From a virus: DNA of 30,400 nucleotides. Positions 15,763 through 23,849 of the stretch are shown here, piece by piece. The DNA lies in the IMG/VR virus record IMGVR_UViG_3300036795_000338, positions 1 to 30,400 of that record. One strand, 5' to 3'. Made by a program: the position numbers and the translations under genes. Positions within the stretch are counted from its first letter, which is position 1, and each line of letters starts with the position of its first letter. The notes beneath the pieces are model-generated. The model was not told the origin of the DNA. It saw nothing but the letters and a program-made list of their open reading frames with translations, and did not search any database.

Positions 15763-17987
15763 AGACCGTCACCGATGCGATGACCGACACCTGGCTGTCC
15801 GGGGTCTACACCGGCGCCAGTCGTCCGTGCGTGCGGGCGACCATCCAGCACACCCATCTGATCCGCAAGCGGTTTCGCAAGGAGCGTTACGCCAGCTATC
15901 TGTTTGGCAACCCCTACAGCGTGCTGGAGCTACCGAACATCAAGTCGTGCAACTGGCAGCGCACCGTGGACAGTGACGCCGGGACGATGACGCTGGTGCT
16001 GTTCAACGCCAAGGAGACGCCGATCGGGGTGGCGCCCGACGAGGAGGACTACGTCTATAACCGGCTCGGTTGGTTCACTTTCAACCGGGGTGACGATGAC
16101 AACCCGTGGAACCACCAGCCGAACGGCTGGACCCATCGGCTGCATCCGGACATGCTGATCAAGACCTACGAGGGCTATGGCCATGACCTGACGAAGTCGC
16201 CGGACCTCGACCCGAACCTGCTGCCGTCCGGTGTCTGGTTGATCGACACCATCAAGCTCGGCACAGATGCCATGATCACTGTGACCTGCCGGGATGCCGC
16301 GCGACTACTGATCGACCAGATCTCGTTTCTGCCGGTCATCCCGATGAGCCAGTACCCGCTGTACTTCTCGCACTTTCAGACCAAGTCGGACCCCAAGGTG
16401 CCACATACCGGTTCCGGTGACCATCACGACTGGGAGAACATCCCTTACGACGACGACTCCGGCGAGCCGTACTTCGGGCACAACGGCGCTATCGGCGTGC
16501 ACCGTCCGTCCGATGCCTTCGACACCGACAACAGCTCCTACTGGCTCTCGGTCGGCAACGGCTCACCGACGGCGGACTACGCGTATGAGTGGATCCAGGG
16601 CAAGTGGAGCAGTCCGCGCAAGGTCTCGGCAGTGCGGATCAAGGTCAAAGGCGGCCCGTACCGGCTTTACGTCAGTCTGCATCATCACACTGACGGCTGG
16701 TTGGGCACTTCGGTGATCCCCTACAACCCGAACGACGAGGTCAGCGCGCCGAACGGGGCTGACATCCAGTTCGTGAAGTCAGCTCATCTCGAGGAGGACG
16801 AGGACAACTACGTCAACCTCAAGGACCGTGACGGCATTGACAAGATCCGGTTGACCTTCCACGACCTGTGGGACTCCGGCTATGGCGAGTTTCCATTCCG
16901 CGCCGCGGTGCGCGACATCGACGTTCTGGTCAACTCTGGCAGCGCCAAGACCACGTGGGACCAACCGACCACGGTGCACTACGAAGGCAATTACCGTGAC
17001 TACTCCGACGTCGCGAAATGGCTGTTGGCCTACGCCGGGTTCTTCTGGCCCTATCAGCACGATCTGGCTTTTCAGCGCACCGTCGACGACCAGCTTGAGA
17101 TGCAGCCACCGAATCCTGACATCGTGCTCTACCACATTCCGGCCTGGACCGACGCACTGCATCCGATCCCCGGCACCTCGCTGGACACCTACATGTCCGG
17201 TCCGCACTTCAGGCCGCTCGGCGACATCTGGGGCGACATCGAGCAGTCCGGTACCTATGGTCCGTATGATCTGACCAGCGAGATCTTCGACAAGAAGCCG
17301 CTGATGGATGGTGTCAATTATCTGCGTGATCTGCTCGGGTTCATCTTCTACGTCGACGAGACGGGCGCGGCGATCTTCCGGTCGCCGAACATCTGGAGCC
17401 GAGGCAACAACGTCATCCCGGCCAGTGGCTATCGCACCGAGTATTTTGCGACTCGGACCACGACCGAGTTCGTCGTGCTGCGCGACTACGAGACCATCAA
17501 GGAACTCTCCACCACGGTTGACACCAAGGACTTCCGGCAGCGTGTGGTGGTCTCCAACGCCGGCGGCACCATCGGCGCGGTGACCAAGGCCATCCGGCCC
17601 TACGGGCTCGGCTACGGCAACCTGAGGCGGGTCGCAATCTGGAGTGACCTTCACTTCACCACCGAAAAAGAGTGCCGGATCATGGCCGACATGATCTCGA
17701 TCCAGCAGATGTTCGCGTTCCGGACGAATACCATCCGGATCCCGGGTTATCCGAAGATCCAGATCGACGACCAGGTCAAGATCCAGGAGCCGATCACCGA
17801 GGCGACCAACGACCTGCATTACGTCACCGGCATCACCTCTAATCTCGACAACGTCGCAGGTACCTGGTGGTACGACCTCGACACTCACTGGCTCGGGGAT
17901 ACCCCGTTCAGCAAGTGGATGTTCAGCCCTGATCGTTTCCATGGCGATACCCAGGCGTATCTGCAGGCATTGGGGAAGATCCTGTGA
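15759..17987 (+). CDS. Tail hub / large minor tail protein with inserted discoidin-like domain
   Basis: 742 residues from ATG 15759. The N-terminal part (residues 1-230) and the C-terminal part (about 400-742) look like the two halves of a tail hub fold: IKSCNWQRTVDSDAGTMTLV, GVWLIDTIKLG and, late in the protein, IRIPGYPKIQIDDQVKIQEP followed by a GTWWYDLDTHWLGD strand. Between them, at about 242-392, sits a module with the features of an F5/8 type C (discoidin) jelly roll: AFDTDNSSYWLS, a Trp-containing VSAVRIKVKGGPYRLYVSL strand pair and a closing DKIRLTFHDLWDSG...FRAAVRDIDVLV. Such modules bind sugars. The hub anchors the fibres encoded next. Start overlaps the upstream stop and the stop overlaps the next GTG. 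Confidence 0.8.
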   Translation: MKTVTDAMTDTWLSGVYTGASRPCVRATIQHTHLIRKRFRKERYASYLFGNPYSVLELPNIKSCNWQRTVDSDAGTMTLVLFNAKETPIGVAPDEEDYVYNRLGWFTFNRGDDDNPWNHQPNGWTHRLHPDMLIKTYEGYGHDLTKSPDLDPNLLPSGVWLIDTIKLGTDAMITVTCRDAARLLIDQISFLPVIPMSQYPLYFSHFQTKSDPKVPHTGSGDHHDWENIPYDDDSGEPYFGHNGAIGVHRPSDAFDTDNSSYWLSVGNGSPTADYAYEWIQGKWSSPRKVSAVRIKVKGGPYRLYVSLHHHTDGWLGTSVIPYNPNDEVSAPNGADIQFVKSAHLEEDEDNYVNLKDRDGIDKIRLTFHDLWDSGYGEFPFRAAVRDIDVLVNSGSAKTTWDQPTTVHYEGNYRDYSDVAKWLLAYAGFFWPYQHDLAFQRTVDDQLEMQPPNPDIVLYHIPAWTDALHPIPGTSLDTYMSGPHFRPLGDIWGDIEQSGTYGPYDLTSEIFDKKPLMDGVNYLRDLLGFIFYVDETGAAIFRSPNIWSRGNNVIPASGYRTEYFATRTTTEFVVLRDYETIKELSTTVDTKDFRQRVVVSNAGGTIGAVTKAIRPYGLGYGNLRRVAIWSDLHFTTEKECRIMADMISIQQMFAFRTNTIRIPGYPKIQIDDQVKIQEPITEATNDLHYVTGITSNLDNVAGTWWYDLDTHWLGDTPFSKWMFSPDRFHGDTQAYLQALGKIL

Positions 17988-18427
17988 GCGAGCTCTTTCG
18001 CAGTCTCGAGCGACGTCGCGGTCTGGTCGACCAGACCACTGAGAACAGCTCGCGGCCTGGTCGGTCTTACGCCCACTACATTGTTGACGCCACGGGTACT
18101 GGTTCCGTTATTGAGCCGGTGGTCTTCGACTTTGGTACTTCGTTCACGACGCTGCCGATCTTCACTTTTGGAGCTTCGGTGGATGAGGATGGCGACTCCG
18201 AGTTGCCATTGGTCCCGCCGATGTACGCCGCTGGGGTCTACAAGTGGCGACAGGACGCCTCGGGCTTCTATACCGGCGCTTGGTGCTGGTTCGTAGTGCA
18301 GTGGCTAAGCGACGAGCCGGATGACGACTTCTCATTGATCTTTTCGTTGGCATGGGAGGCGATTGCCAGCAAGAACTTTGTGAAGTCGCCGAACTTCCCG
18401 GTCAGCGATCTACTTGGTGGCGACTAG
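17984..18427 (+). CDS. Small beta-rich tail-tip protein
   Basis: 147 residues from GTG 17984 (GTGA overlap with the hub gene). It starts with a short basic helix (LFRSLERRRGLV), then strands VVFDFGTSFTTLPIFTFGAS and WCWFVVQWLSDEPDDDFSL. Aromatic-rich paired strands in a 100-residue sandwich recall the small lectin-like or 'fibre-base' proteins of phage tails, but no signature residues allow a family to be named. Its place between hub and Asp-box fibre suggests it is part of the adsorption apparatus. Its TAG stop shares its last base with the next GTG start. Confidence 0.7.
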   Translation: MSELFRSLERRRGLVDQTTENSSRPGRSYAHYIVDATGTGSVIEPVVFDFGTSFTTLPIFTFGASVDEDGDSELPLVPPMYAAGVYKWRQDASGFYTGAWCWFVVQWLSDEPDDDFSLIFSLAWEAIASKNFVKSPNFPVSDLLGGD

Positions 18428-20031
18428 TGGGTTGGCTCGTTGGTGGTGGCGCTGGCCCGGACTCTCTTGCTTCATCGCGTGATCTCGACAGGTGGACTTC
18501 GCGGCCAAATGGTTTTGGCGGCGCCTTTGCGCTCGCTACGAACGGTTGGCTGTGGGTGGCTGCGGACTTCGGTGGAGTATGGACCTCATTGGATGCGAAG
18601 ACTTGGAAGTTTCGTCCTTCTCCGGCCGACGACGGGCAGATCCTCGCGATCTGCTGGACTGGTGAGCGATTCGTCGCAGTGGGGAACCTCAGCGACGCCG
18701 AACACATCATCATGACCTCGCGTGACGGCATCAAGTGGGTGCAGCGGGACACTGCGGTCGATGGGATCGACCCTACGTTGATCGCGGTCGCCAGTGACGG
18801 CGATGGGAAGGTTGTCGCGGTCGGTGTCGGGTTTCATAAGTGGGACCCGCGGCTGATCTTGGTCAGTACAGACCACGGCACTTCCTGGACTCAGCGGCTT
18901 GGTGATGCCTTTCCGCCGAACTTTGACGACACTGATCCGCCGCATTCCGTGGAGTGGGTTCCCGACCCGGATGGGTTCACGGGGGATCAGCCGAACTGCA
19001 CAATCGTCATTCTTCCACCCCGGCTGCCGGACTTCCCGGGTCTCGACCCTTCGGATGGGCAGTTCGGAGATCCTGAAGTGTTTGTAGGGTTTCCAATCGC
19101 AGTGAGAGCGCCAGGAGTTGGCATACCTTTCCCGAGCATTATGCAGTGGCTTGCCACGATTACCGACTCTGGCTTGTCTGACAATGTCGTCGAAGTGGTG
19201 GCGTGGCTGTACGTTCCGTCGACCAACACCTATGGTGGCGTACGCCTCGGCGGCAGCGACCTAGTGCTTCATGTGAGTATGGCTTTGTCTTATGACGGAA
19301 TGGGGGCCTTTCCACCGGTCGGCAACGTCACACTGGTTGAGGACACTTGGGTCAAGGTTTATACGCAACTCGACAACACCGGTGCCGATCCGCTTAGCTC
19401 AGGGACGGAATTGACCGTGAAGATGTCAGCGTTCCTAACCGGTGACGACACTAGTCAGTTCGACGAAGGCGATGTCATTTATATGCTGGCTGGGCTGGAT
19501 CATTTTGCTGAACCTCAACTCCTCTCAGTTGCACATGGCGGCAGCGTCTGGCTGGCTACGACGTTGACGTCTACTGGCGCCACGCTGCTGAGGTCGACGA
19601 GTCCAGCTGCTATTTGGTCGGAGGTGGATGGGACCCCGCTCGATGATCCAGGGCCAAGGGCTGGTGGTGCATTTGCCATTGCCTACGGCAATGGCAAATG
19701 GGTGGCTGGCGGCATGACTCACGAGTCCGACACTGTCATCATGACCTCCGACGACGGTGGGGTGAGCTGGGATGCGCAGACCACGCCGGTCGACGGTTCT
19801 TATGTCCAGGATGTCACCTATGCCGCAGGGATATTTGTCGCCGCGACTGGTAGCGATCCGCCGATCATCAGTTCTGTTGATGGCGAGACTTGGATTGGGC
19901 ACTCATCGGATGTGCTCGGCACCGACGGCACCTTCGTGGTGAGGTTTGGTCCGTTGGGTTTGACTGGCGCACCGGTCGGCAGTTTCACTGTGATTCCGAG
20001 GTCTCGTATTTTTACAACGAGGATGTTATGA
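18427..20031 (+). CDS. Asp-box (BNR/sialidase-type) beta-propeller tail protein
   Basis: 534 residues from the GTG at 18427, one base overlapping the previous stop; an in-frame start at 18352 would run inside the upstream gene and is rejected. At least five Asp-box repeats (S-x-D-x-G-x-x-W or close variants) are visible: VWTSLDAKTW (about residue 50), MTSRDGIKW (96), VSTDHGTSW (146), MTSDDGGVSW (438) and SSVDGETW (480), plus weaker SSRDLDRW near the start and LRSTSPAAIW. Asp-boxes mark sialidase-type or other propeller blades. Residues about 165-365 interrupt the array with a different, Val/Pro/Gly-rich beta domain. No sialidase catalytic Arg triad could be identified by eye, so binding of host surface glycans is more likely than cleavage. 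Codons are A/T-richer than in the neck genes. Confidence 0.8.
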   Translation: MGWLVGGGAGPDSLASSRDLDRWTSRPNGFGGAFALATNGWLWVAADFGGVWTSLDAKTWKFRPSPADDGQILAICWTGERFVAVGNLSDAEHIIMTSRDGIKWVQRDTAVDGIDPTLIAVASDGDGKVVAVGVGFHKWDPRLILVSTDHGTSWTQRLGDAFPPNFDDTDPPHSVEWVPDPDGFTGDQPNCTIVILPPRLPDFPGLDPSDGQFGDPEVFVGFPIAVRAPGVGIPFPSIMQWLATITDSGLSDNVVEVVAWLYVPSTNTYGGVRLGGSDLVLHVSMALSYDGMGAFPPVGNVTLVEDTWVKVYTQLDNTGADPLSSGTELTVKMSAFLTGDDTSQFDEGDVIYMLAGLDHFAEPQLLSVAHGGSVWLATTLTSTGATLLRSTSPAAIWSEVDGTPLDDPGPRAGGAFAIAYGNGKWVAGGMTHESDTVIMTSDDGGVSWDAQTTPVDGSYVQDVTYAAGIFVAATGSDPPIISSVDGETWIGHSSDVLGTDGTFVVRFGPLGLTGAPVGSFTVIPRSRIFTTRML

Positions 20032-21437
20032 GCATCAATGGCCCGTGGCACAAGACGTCGGACTTGTCGACAACAATTGATTTGGAAATGACGGCACAGG
20101 GACAGAGTCGCTCTCAGTCGTCTGCCAGCGTCGCTGACTCTTTTTTTTGCGATATCCATGGTCCTGGTGGGGCGACAAACGGTCCGATTATCTCTGCTAA
20201 CTCTCAATCTGCTGTGAATGGTCGTCCATATCCGATCGACTCTACCTACAGTGCGGCTGCGTGGAGTAACGGTTGGATCTTCTGGTACGACTTCGATCTT
20301 GACCTGTTGTACTCAAATTTCATGAATACCGGTCCGGACGTTAATCCGGACTCACTCGGACAGTCATTTATCGAGTATGCCGATTTTGTGGATGTCGACC
20401 ACTGGGAGTTCTTTGTCCGAGACTTTGGCTACTCTTACCCGGAAGGTTCGACGCTCAGGCGTGACATGACGCCGAGGATCGGGACACTCATCACTGATTT
20501 TGTGGACTCCTACAACTACACCTGGTCTGAAGACGACGACCTTGGGGATTTCAAGTTTGAGTTCTACTCCATTCGACACACGATCGACCTGGTAAGTGAT
20601 TACTACGGTGTCTATTCGCCAGCCGCCGCCGCAGCCGCTGGCCTGGCTTACGGCACTGTTTGGAAGGATCGGTTCTATGACGAATTGAAGGCAGCGTTCA
20701 CGGATGCAAATTTCGAGTTCTCATTCGGTCCCACTGAGGACGAGTCTGCCACGGTGACTAAGCATGATCCTCATGGTGGTCCGATCCGAGGTCACGTCGG
20801 CTTCCTGAGCGCTACCAGCATCCTGTTGGCCAACGATGAATCGACACCTGGGTTAGCGCTGCCGGACTTCTCGCTGAGCGCCAACCAAACCGTCGACACC
20901 AGACTGGGTACGACTGTTATCAGGACCGGTCCGACGCTGATTGCGGAGGACGACTGGGGTACCAGTGGATACCCGCCCTACATTCCGGATGGTGGTGCAG
21001 CTGAAGGTAACGCCGCTGGTTTTGGTGGGGTTACGCAGACCAACTTCATGAGCACCCGAATGACCTATCGCCCCAGGGACTACCGCCACATCTATTCGTT
21101 TTTGTCTCTGTATCTTTCTGATCTTGACGACCCAACGCATTCGTCTACCAAGGTCAAGGATCCGTTCACTCTTACGATCCAGTCGCCATGGGTCGACAAC
21201 GACGACGACGAGATGTCGGGCGTGCGGTATCGCATCGACTGGGACGATGGTGATGTCATTGAGTCCACTGCTGACCTTGCGCATACCCACGCGTATCCCC
21301 AGTCGGGCATCTACTGGATCAAGGTCAAGGCCTTCGACGAGCATGGCGGGACCATGTTTGCGACTATCCATGTAGTCGTCGAGTTCACTATGACCGGCGG
21401 TCAACTCGATGGTGGATTTCGGATCGACACGATTTGA
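20028..21437 (+). CDS. Tail fibre-like protein with C-terminal PKD domain
   Basis: 469 residues from ATG 20028, preceded by GAGG and overlapping the previous stop (ATGA). The frame stays open further upstream, but that reading is a shadow of the propeller gene. Residues 1-380 are rich in Asp, Tyr, Phe, Trp, Ser and Gly without recognisable motifs. Residues about 392-455 read as a PKD domain: a W-D-D-G-D turn (YRIDWDDGDVIES), the H-T-H-A-Y-P-Q-S-G-I-Y-W signature strand and a final VKAFDEHGGTMFATIHVVV. PKD domains are Ig-like spacers and carbohydrate-contacting modules in secreted and phage surface proteins. As the last gene before lysis it probably encodes an exposed fibre or receptor-binding protein. 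It has A/T-richer codons like the gene before it. Confidence 0.78.
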   Translation: MSINGPWHKTSDLSTTIDLEMTAQGQSRSQSSASVADSFFCDIHGPGGATNGPIISANSQSAVNGRPYPIDSTYSAAAWSNGWIFWYDFDLDLLYSNFMNTGPDVNPDSLGQSFIEYADFVDVDHWEFFVRDFGYSYPEGSTLRRDMTPRIGTLITDFVDSYNYTWSEDDDLGDFKFEFYSIRHTIDLVSDYYGVYSPAAAAAAGLAYGTVWKDRFYDELKAAFTDANFEFSFGPTEDESATVTKHDPHGGPIRGHVGFLSATSILLANDESTPGLALPDFSLSANQTVDTRLGTTVIRTGPTLIAEDDWGTSGYPPYIPDGGAAEGNAAGFGGVTQTNFMSTRMTYRPRDYRHIYSFLSLYLSDLDDPTHSSTKVKDPFTLTIQSPWVDNDDDEMSGVRYRIDWDDGDVIESTADLAHTHAYPQSGIYWIKVKAFDEHGGTMFATIHVVVEFTMTGGQLDGGFRIDTI

Positions 21438-21526
21438 CCTTGTAACGGGTGTTGGGCCAGGGCGAGGGACCATCATTTTGTCGGTGGGGATGCCGATGCT
21501 CTAGGGGACGGGAGAGGCGGCCGGAG

Positions 21527-21859
21527 GTGTTCGAGGCGTTGCAGTGGGTTGCTCACGCGACGCTTACTACTCCGTTCGTCGTGACGTTTCACGAGCTCAG
21601 CCGCTGGGTTGCCGTGGCTTCGCCCGAGCCGGCGTCCGGTGGCGGCGGGAACACTAAACTGCTTGGCTGGGCTGCCTTGATCGCCTCGTGCACAGGGTTT
21701 CTGGCAGCAGCGGGCACGATCATCCTCGGCTGGCAGCACAGGCGCAACGACAAGCCTGAGGACGACATCCGGGACAAGGCCATGAAGTACCTGATGGAGC
21801 AGAACAAGGCGTTGCTGAAGGAGCAGAGCAAGCGCGAAGGGAAGAAGAACGGTGCGTAG
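21527..21859 (+). CDS. Small single-span membrane protein at the start of the lysis region
   Basis: 110 residues if it starts at the GTG at 21527 behind GGAG; the frame is open further upstream (to 21449) but that part is Arg/Cys-rich and unlikely to be coding. One clear membrane segment covers about residues 43-69 (LLGWAALIASCTGFLAAAGTIILGW) after a Gly-rich turn, followed by a charged helical tail (DDIRDKAMKYLMEQNKALLKEQSKREGKK). The layout, N-terminus about 40 residues, one span, strongly charged C-terminus, is found in accessory lysis or holin-like proteins of actinophages. No enzyme motif. Its stop overlaps the start of the next frame by eight bases. Confidence 0.65.
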   Translation: MFEALQWVAHATLTTPFVVTFHELSRWVAVASPEPASGGGGNTKLLGWAALIASCTGFLAAAGTIILGWQHRRNDKPEDDIRDKAMKYLMEQNKALLKEQSKREGKKNGA

Positions 21860-22271
21860 CCGGGGTCAGGTGCTCATCCTGGTCGCCTTGGGACTGGCGG
21901 TCGGGGTTATCGGCTTGCTGTTGTGGTTCTACGGCCAGGACTTCGGGCTTCGTTCGGGACCTTCGCCGCCGTCGTTGCGGCCATCACCGCGCGCATCCCA
22001 TCGTCATGCGTCTTCGCATCCGAGGTATCCGTTAGCCACTCCCGCGACAGCTTCTGCCATTCCGCAGTCGACGCCCGATGCTGTCGTGTCCGTCGTGCGC
22101 AGTGCGCCTTTGAGATCCCCACGTAGGTCCAGGCGGCCGTCGCCAGGCCCGACACGGTCAGCGTCACCGAAGTCAGCTCGGCCGCCAAGGAGATCACCTA
22201 CTTCGACCCCATGTCAGGTTGTCTGCATCACGATTGCCCCGTCGGTCCCGCCTATCGTGATCGGTAAGTGA
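21852..22271 (+). CDS. Membrane protein with an implausible C-terminal part (possible disrupted gene)
   Basis: 139 codons from GTG 21852, overlapping the previous gene by eight bases. Residues 1-35 are convincing: VRSRGQVLILVALGLAVG followed by VIGLLLWFYGQDFG, a start with one membrane span and well-biased codons. From about residue 38 the product becomes almost only Pro, Ser, Arg and Ala, the usual look of an out-of-frame high-GC reading. In the same region another + frame (from 21923) and the opposite strand (21907-22197) read far more like protein. I therefore accept the N-terminal part as a real gene start but think the gene is frameshifted, rearranged or interrupted. A second holin-like protein is the most natural role of the intact version, by position. 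Confidence 0.4.
   Translation: MRSRGQVLILVALGLAVGVIGLLLWFYGQDFGLRSGPSPPSLRPSPRASHRHASSHPRYPLATPATASAIPQSTPDAVVSVVRSAPLRSPRRSRRPSPGPTRSASPKSARPPRRSPTSTPCQVVCITIAPSVPPIVIGK
21907..22197 (-). CDS. Possible small membrane protein on the opposite strand
   Basis: 96 codons on the - strand from a GTG at 22197, directly after an in-frame stop, to a TAA at 21907. Unlike other opposite-strand frames in this window it has a natural protein look: a hydrophobic N-terminus (LAAELTSVTLTVSGLATAAW), then basic residues (KAHCARRTRQHR) as for a cytoplasmic flank, then a mixed helix with EWQKLSREWLTDTSDAK. The ribosome binding site is weak. It would be the only - strand gene in the window and lies opposite a suspect + frame. 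Alternatives are chance, or a piece of a + strand gene that has been inverted (see findings). Confidence 0.35.
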   Translation of the reverse strand: MISLAAELTSVTLTVSGLATAAWTYVGISKAHCARRTRQHRASTAEWQKLSREWLTDTSDAKTHDDGMRAVMAATTAAKVPNEARSPGRRTTTASR

Positions 22272-22299
22272 CCGATCTGCAAGAGTATCGCCGCGTGTC

Positions 22300-22317
22300 T
22301 GTCCTAAATCAAGGACA
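22300..22317. repeat. Short inverted repeat upstream of the endolysin gene
   Basis: TGTCCT (22300-22305) and AGGACA (22312-22317) flank AAATCA. The six-pair hairpin sits about 65 bases before the endolysin start. It could be an operator or a weak RNA hairpin; nothing else supports either reading. Confidence 0.3.
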
Positions 22318-22381
22318 CCTCTGGTAGAAACTGGCTTCTTCGGGGCTTTGTGCCGATGTATTCAGTGATGGAAAGGGACGG

Positions 22382-23194
22382 ATGATGGGCGTAGTGATGG
22401 CGGACAGCTTGATCAAGATCGATCGCAAGGTTGTGGGCAAGACGGAGCATCCGCCGAACTCCAACCGCATCTTCGTGTGGACCGACCTCATCAAGTGGGG
22501 TCTCGCTCCGAGCTCGATGCCCGGCCAGCCGTACTGCGCCGGCGGCGTCGAGTGGACCGACCACAAGGCCGGAGCGCCGCGGCTGCCGATTTCCTCGCCG
22601 TACTACTGCCCGTCTCGAGTCCAGTACGCACGAGCCCACGGCCTGTGGGACGCCAGCGGGCACTATGACGAGGCAGATGAGGTCTTCTTCGCCTGGACCG
22701 AAGCGTCCATCTCCGCTCAGCTCGCGGAGCACGTCGGCCGGGTGGTCACCGACGATGGCCGCGTCATCCACACGATCGAGTTCAACACCTCGAGCGGGCA
22801 GGTGGGCAGCCAGGCCAACGGTGACGGCGTGTGGGCGCGTGAGCGGCCGCACAACGACATGGTGTTGGGCGTCCTGAAGTACTCCGAGCTGCTCAAGCAC
22901 GTTGCCAAGGGCGGCAAGGTGCCACAGAAGGCGAAGCGGGTCAACCCCTTCGCCAAGGCGCTGCGAGGCGTGAAGCACCCGGTCCATTTCGGCGCCAAGG
23001 GCGACGAGGTGCGCGCGATCCAGTGGGCTGTCGGCGTACCGGTCGACGGCGTCTTCGGATCGCAGACGCTCAAGGGCGTCATGCACTTCCAGCGTTTTCA
23101 CCAGGACCGTAGCGGACGCGGTCTGCACTCTGACGGTGTGGTCGGTCCGACCACCGTGTGGGCGATCCTCCAGATCACCCACTTCAAGCACTAG
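22382..23194 (+). CDS. Endolysin: CHAP/NlpC-like cysteine peptidase or amidase plus peptidoglycan-binding domain
   Basis: 270 residues from ATG 22382, with AAAGGGACGG upstream; ATG 22385 and 22397 are alternatives. It cuts host peptidoglycan at the end of infection. The catalytic part (about residues 20-170) has the order expected for CHAP/NlpC-type papain-fold enzymes: NSNRIFVW near the start, the nucleophile region PYCAGGVEW (Cys52), then EHVGRVV (His117) and IEFNTS (Glu133/Asn135). Residues about 200-268 form a PG_binding_1 type wall-binding domain (GAKGDEVRAIQWAVGVPVDG, then TLKGVMHFQRFHQD and DGVVGPTTVWAIL). There is no signal peptide, so a holin should release or activate it. The holin gene follows 12 bases later. 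Peptidase or amidase specificity cannot be told from the sequence. Confidence 0.88.
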   Translation: MMGVVMADSLIKIDRKVVGKTEHPPNSNRIFVWTDLIKWGLAPSSMPGQPYCAGGVEWTDHKAGAPRLPISSPYYCPSRVQYARAHGLWDASGHYDEADEVFFAWTEASISAQLAEHVGRVVTDDGRVIHTIEFNTSSGQVGSQANGDGVWARERPHNDMVLGVLKYSELLKHVAKGGKVPQKAKRVNPFAKALRGVKHPVHFGAKGDEVRAIQWAVGVPVDGVFGSQTLKGVMHFQRFHQDRSGRGLHSDGVVGPTTVWAILQITHFKH

Positions 23195-23206
23195 GAAGGA
23201 GAAGTC

Positions 23207-23665
23207 GTGCGCCATCGCCTGCGCAGGGTGCTTGCCCTGCTCTCGGTCGCCATCGCATTGCCACTGCTCTTCGCCACCCCCGCGGTGGCCGCGCCACCAG
23301 GTGTCAGTCACGCAATCGGCCTGTACGCCCAGCAGCATCATGCGGAGATCGCGCAAGCGGTCGCGCTGCTCGCTGGGTTCGTGGCAGCCCACGTGACAGC
23401 CTGGCTCACACACGTTGACGCCCCCTCCTCGCTCAAGGCCAAGGTCGCGGCCCTCGCAACGGTCGTTGCGGCCGTCGTCGCGTCCATCGGCTGGGATCCT
23501 GGTCAACCCTGGTACTCGTGGGTCAAGGCCATCGGATGGGCACTGGTGGGTTCGCAGGGAACGTACCTGCTCCGGGAGGTGACCGGCGTGAAGATCACCC
23601 AGCAACTGGGGCTCGCCCTCGGTAGACCCAAGGCTGACACGGCGGTAGCTGCCAAGGCAGCCTGA
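23207..23665 (+). CDS. Holin with N-terminal signal peptide and transmembrane segments
   Basis: 152 residues from GTG 23207, with a strong ribosome binding site (AGGAAGGAG). Residues 1-28 are a typical Sec signal: basic MRHRLRR, a hydrophobic core VLALLSVAIALPLLF, and an ATPAVA-AP cleavage site. Then come hydrophobic spans at about 48-68 (AVALLAGFVAAHVTAWL), 78-98 (KVAALATVVAAVVASIGW) and 105-125 (SWVKAIGWALVGSQGTYLL), and a polar tail with KAD and Ala. Location right after the endolysin and the multiple small spans make it the likely main holin. Cleavage would leave the N-terminus outside the cell, giving a class I- or II-like topology. A strong terminator hairpin follows, ending the late operon. 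Confidence 0.8.
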   Translation: MRHRLRRVLALLSVAIALPLLFATPAVAAPPGVSHAIGLYAQQHHAEIAQAVALLAGFVAAHVTAWLTHVDAPSSLKAKVAALATVVAAVVASIGWDPGQPWYSWVKAIGWALVGSQGTYLLREVTGVKITQQLGLALGRPKADTAVAAKAA

Positions 23666-23685
23666 CCGCCACAGAGAAGACGCCA

Positions 23686-23721
23686 GCCCCCACCGGCCGA
23701 TGCAAGACTCCCGGTGGGGGC
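23686..23721 (+). terminator. Terminator hairpin after the lysis genes
   Basis: GCCCCCACCGG (23686-23696) pairs perfectly with CCGGTGGGGGC (23711-23721), an 11-bp GC-rich stem with a 14-base loop, 20 bases after the holin stop. It is followed by CGGTCATTTCC, with only a short T-tract, which is normal for actinobacterial intrinsic terminators. It marks the end of the long late transcript. Confidence 0.85.
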
Positions 23722-23849
23722 CGGTCATTTCCAGGGAACCTTGACGAAGCCAGGGTGAAGGTGGCTAGTGTCAGCAACACCCGGTTGACCTAGACCACGT
23801 CGGTCCGGTCCTGGAGTCTCAGCACTACTGACTATTTATTTTCGATCGC

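Noticed and set aside
16779-17942. 387-codon open frame on the - strand
   Set aside because: Antisense to the hub gene, whose domains and overlaps on both sides support the + strand.
18352-18426. Longer start for the Asp-box protein inside the preceding gene
   Set aside because: It would overlap the upstream gene by 76 bases; the GTG at 18427 overlaps its stop by one base and begins directly with the propeller.
22304-23728. 474-codon open frame on the - strand across the lysis genes
   Set aside because: Opposite the endolysin and holin, which have clear catalytic and membrane features.
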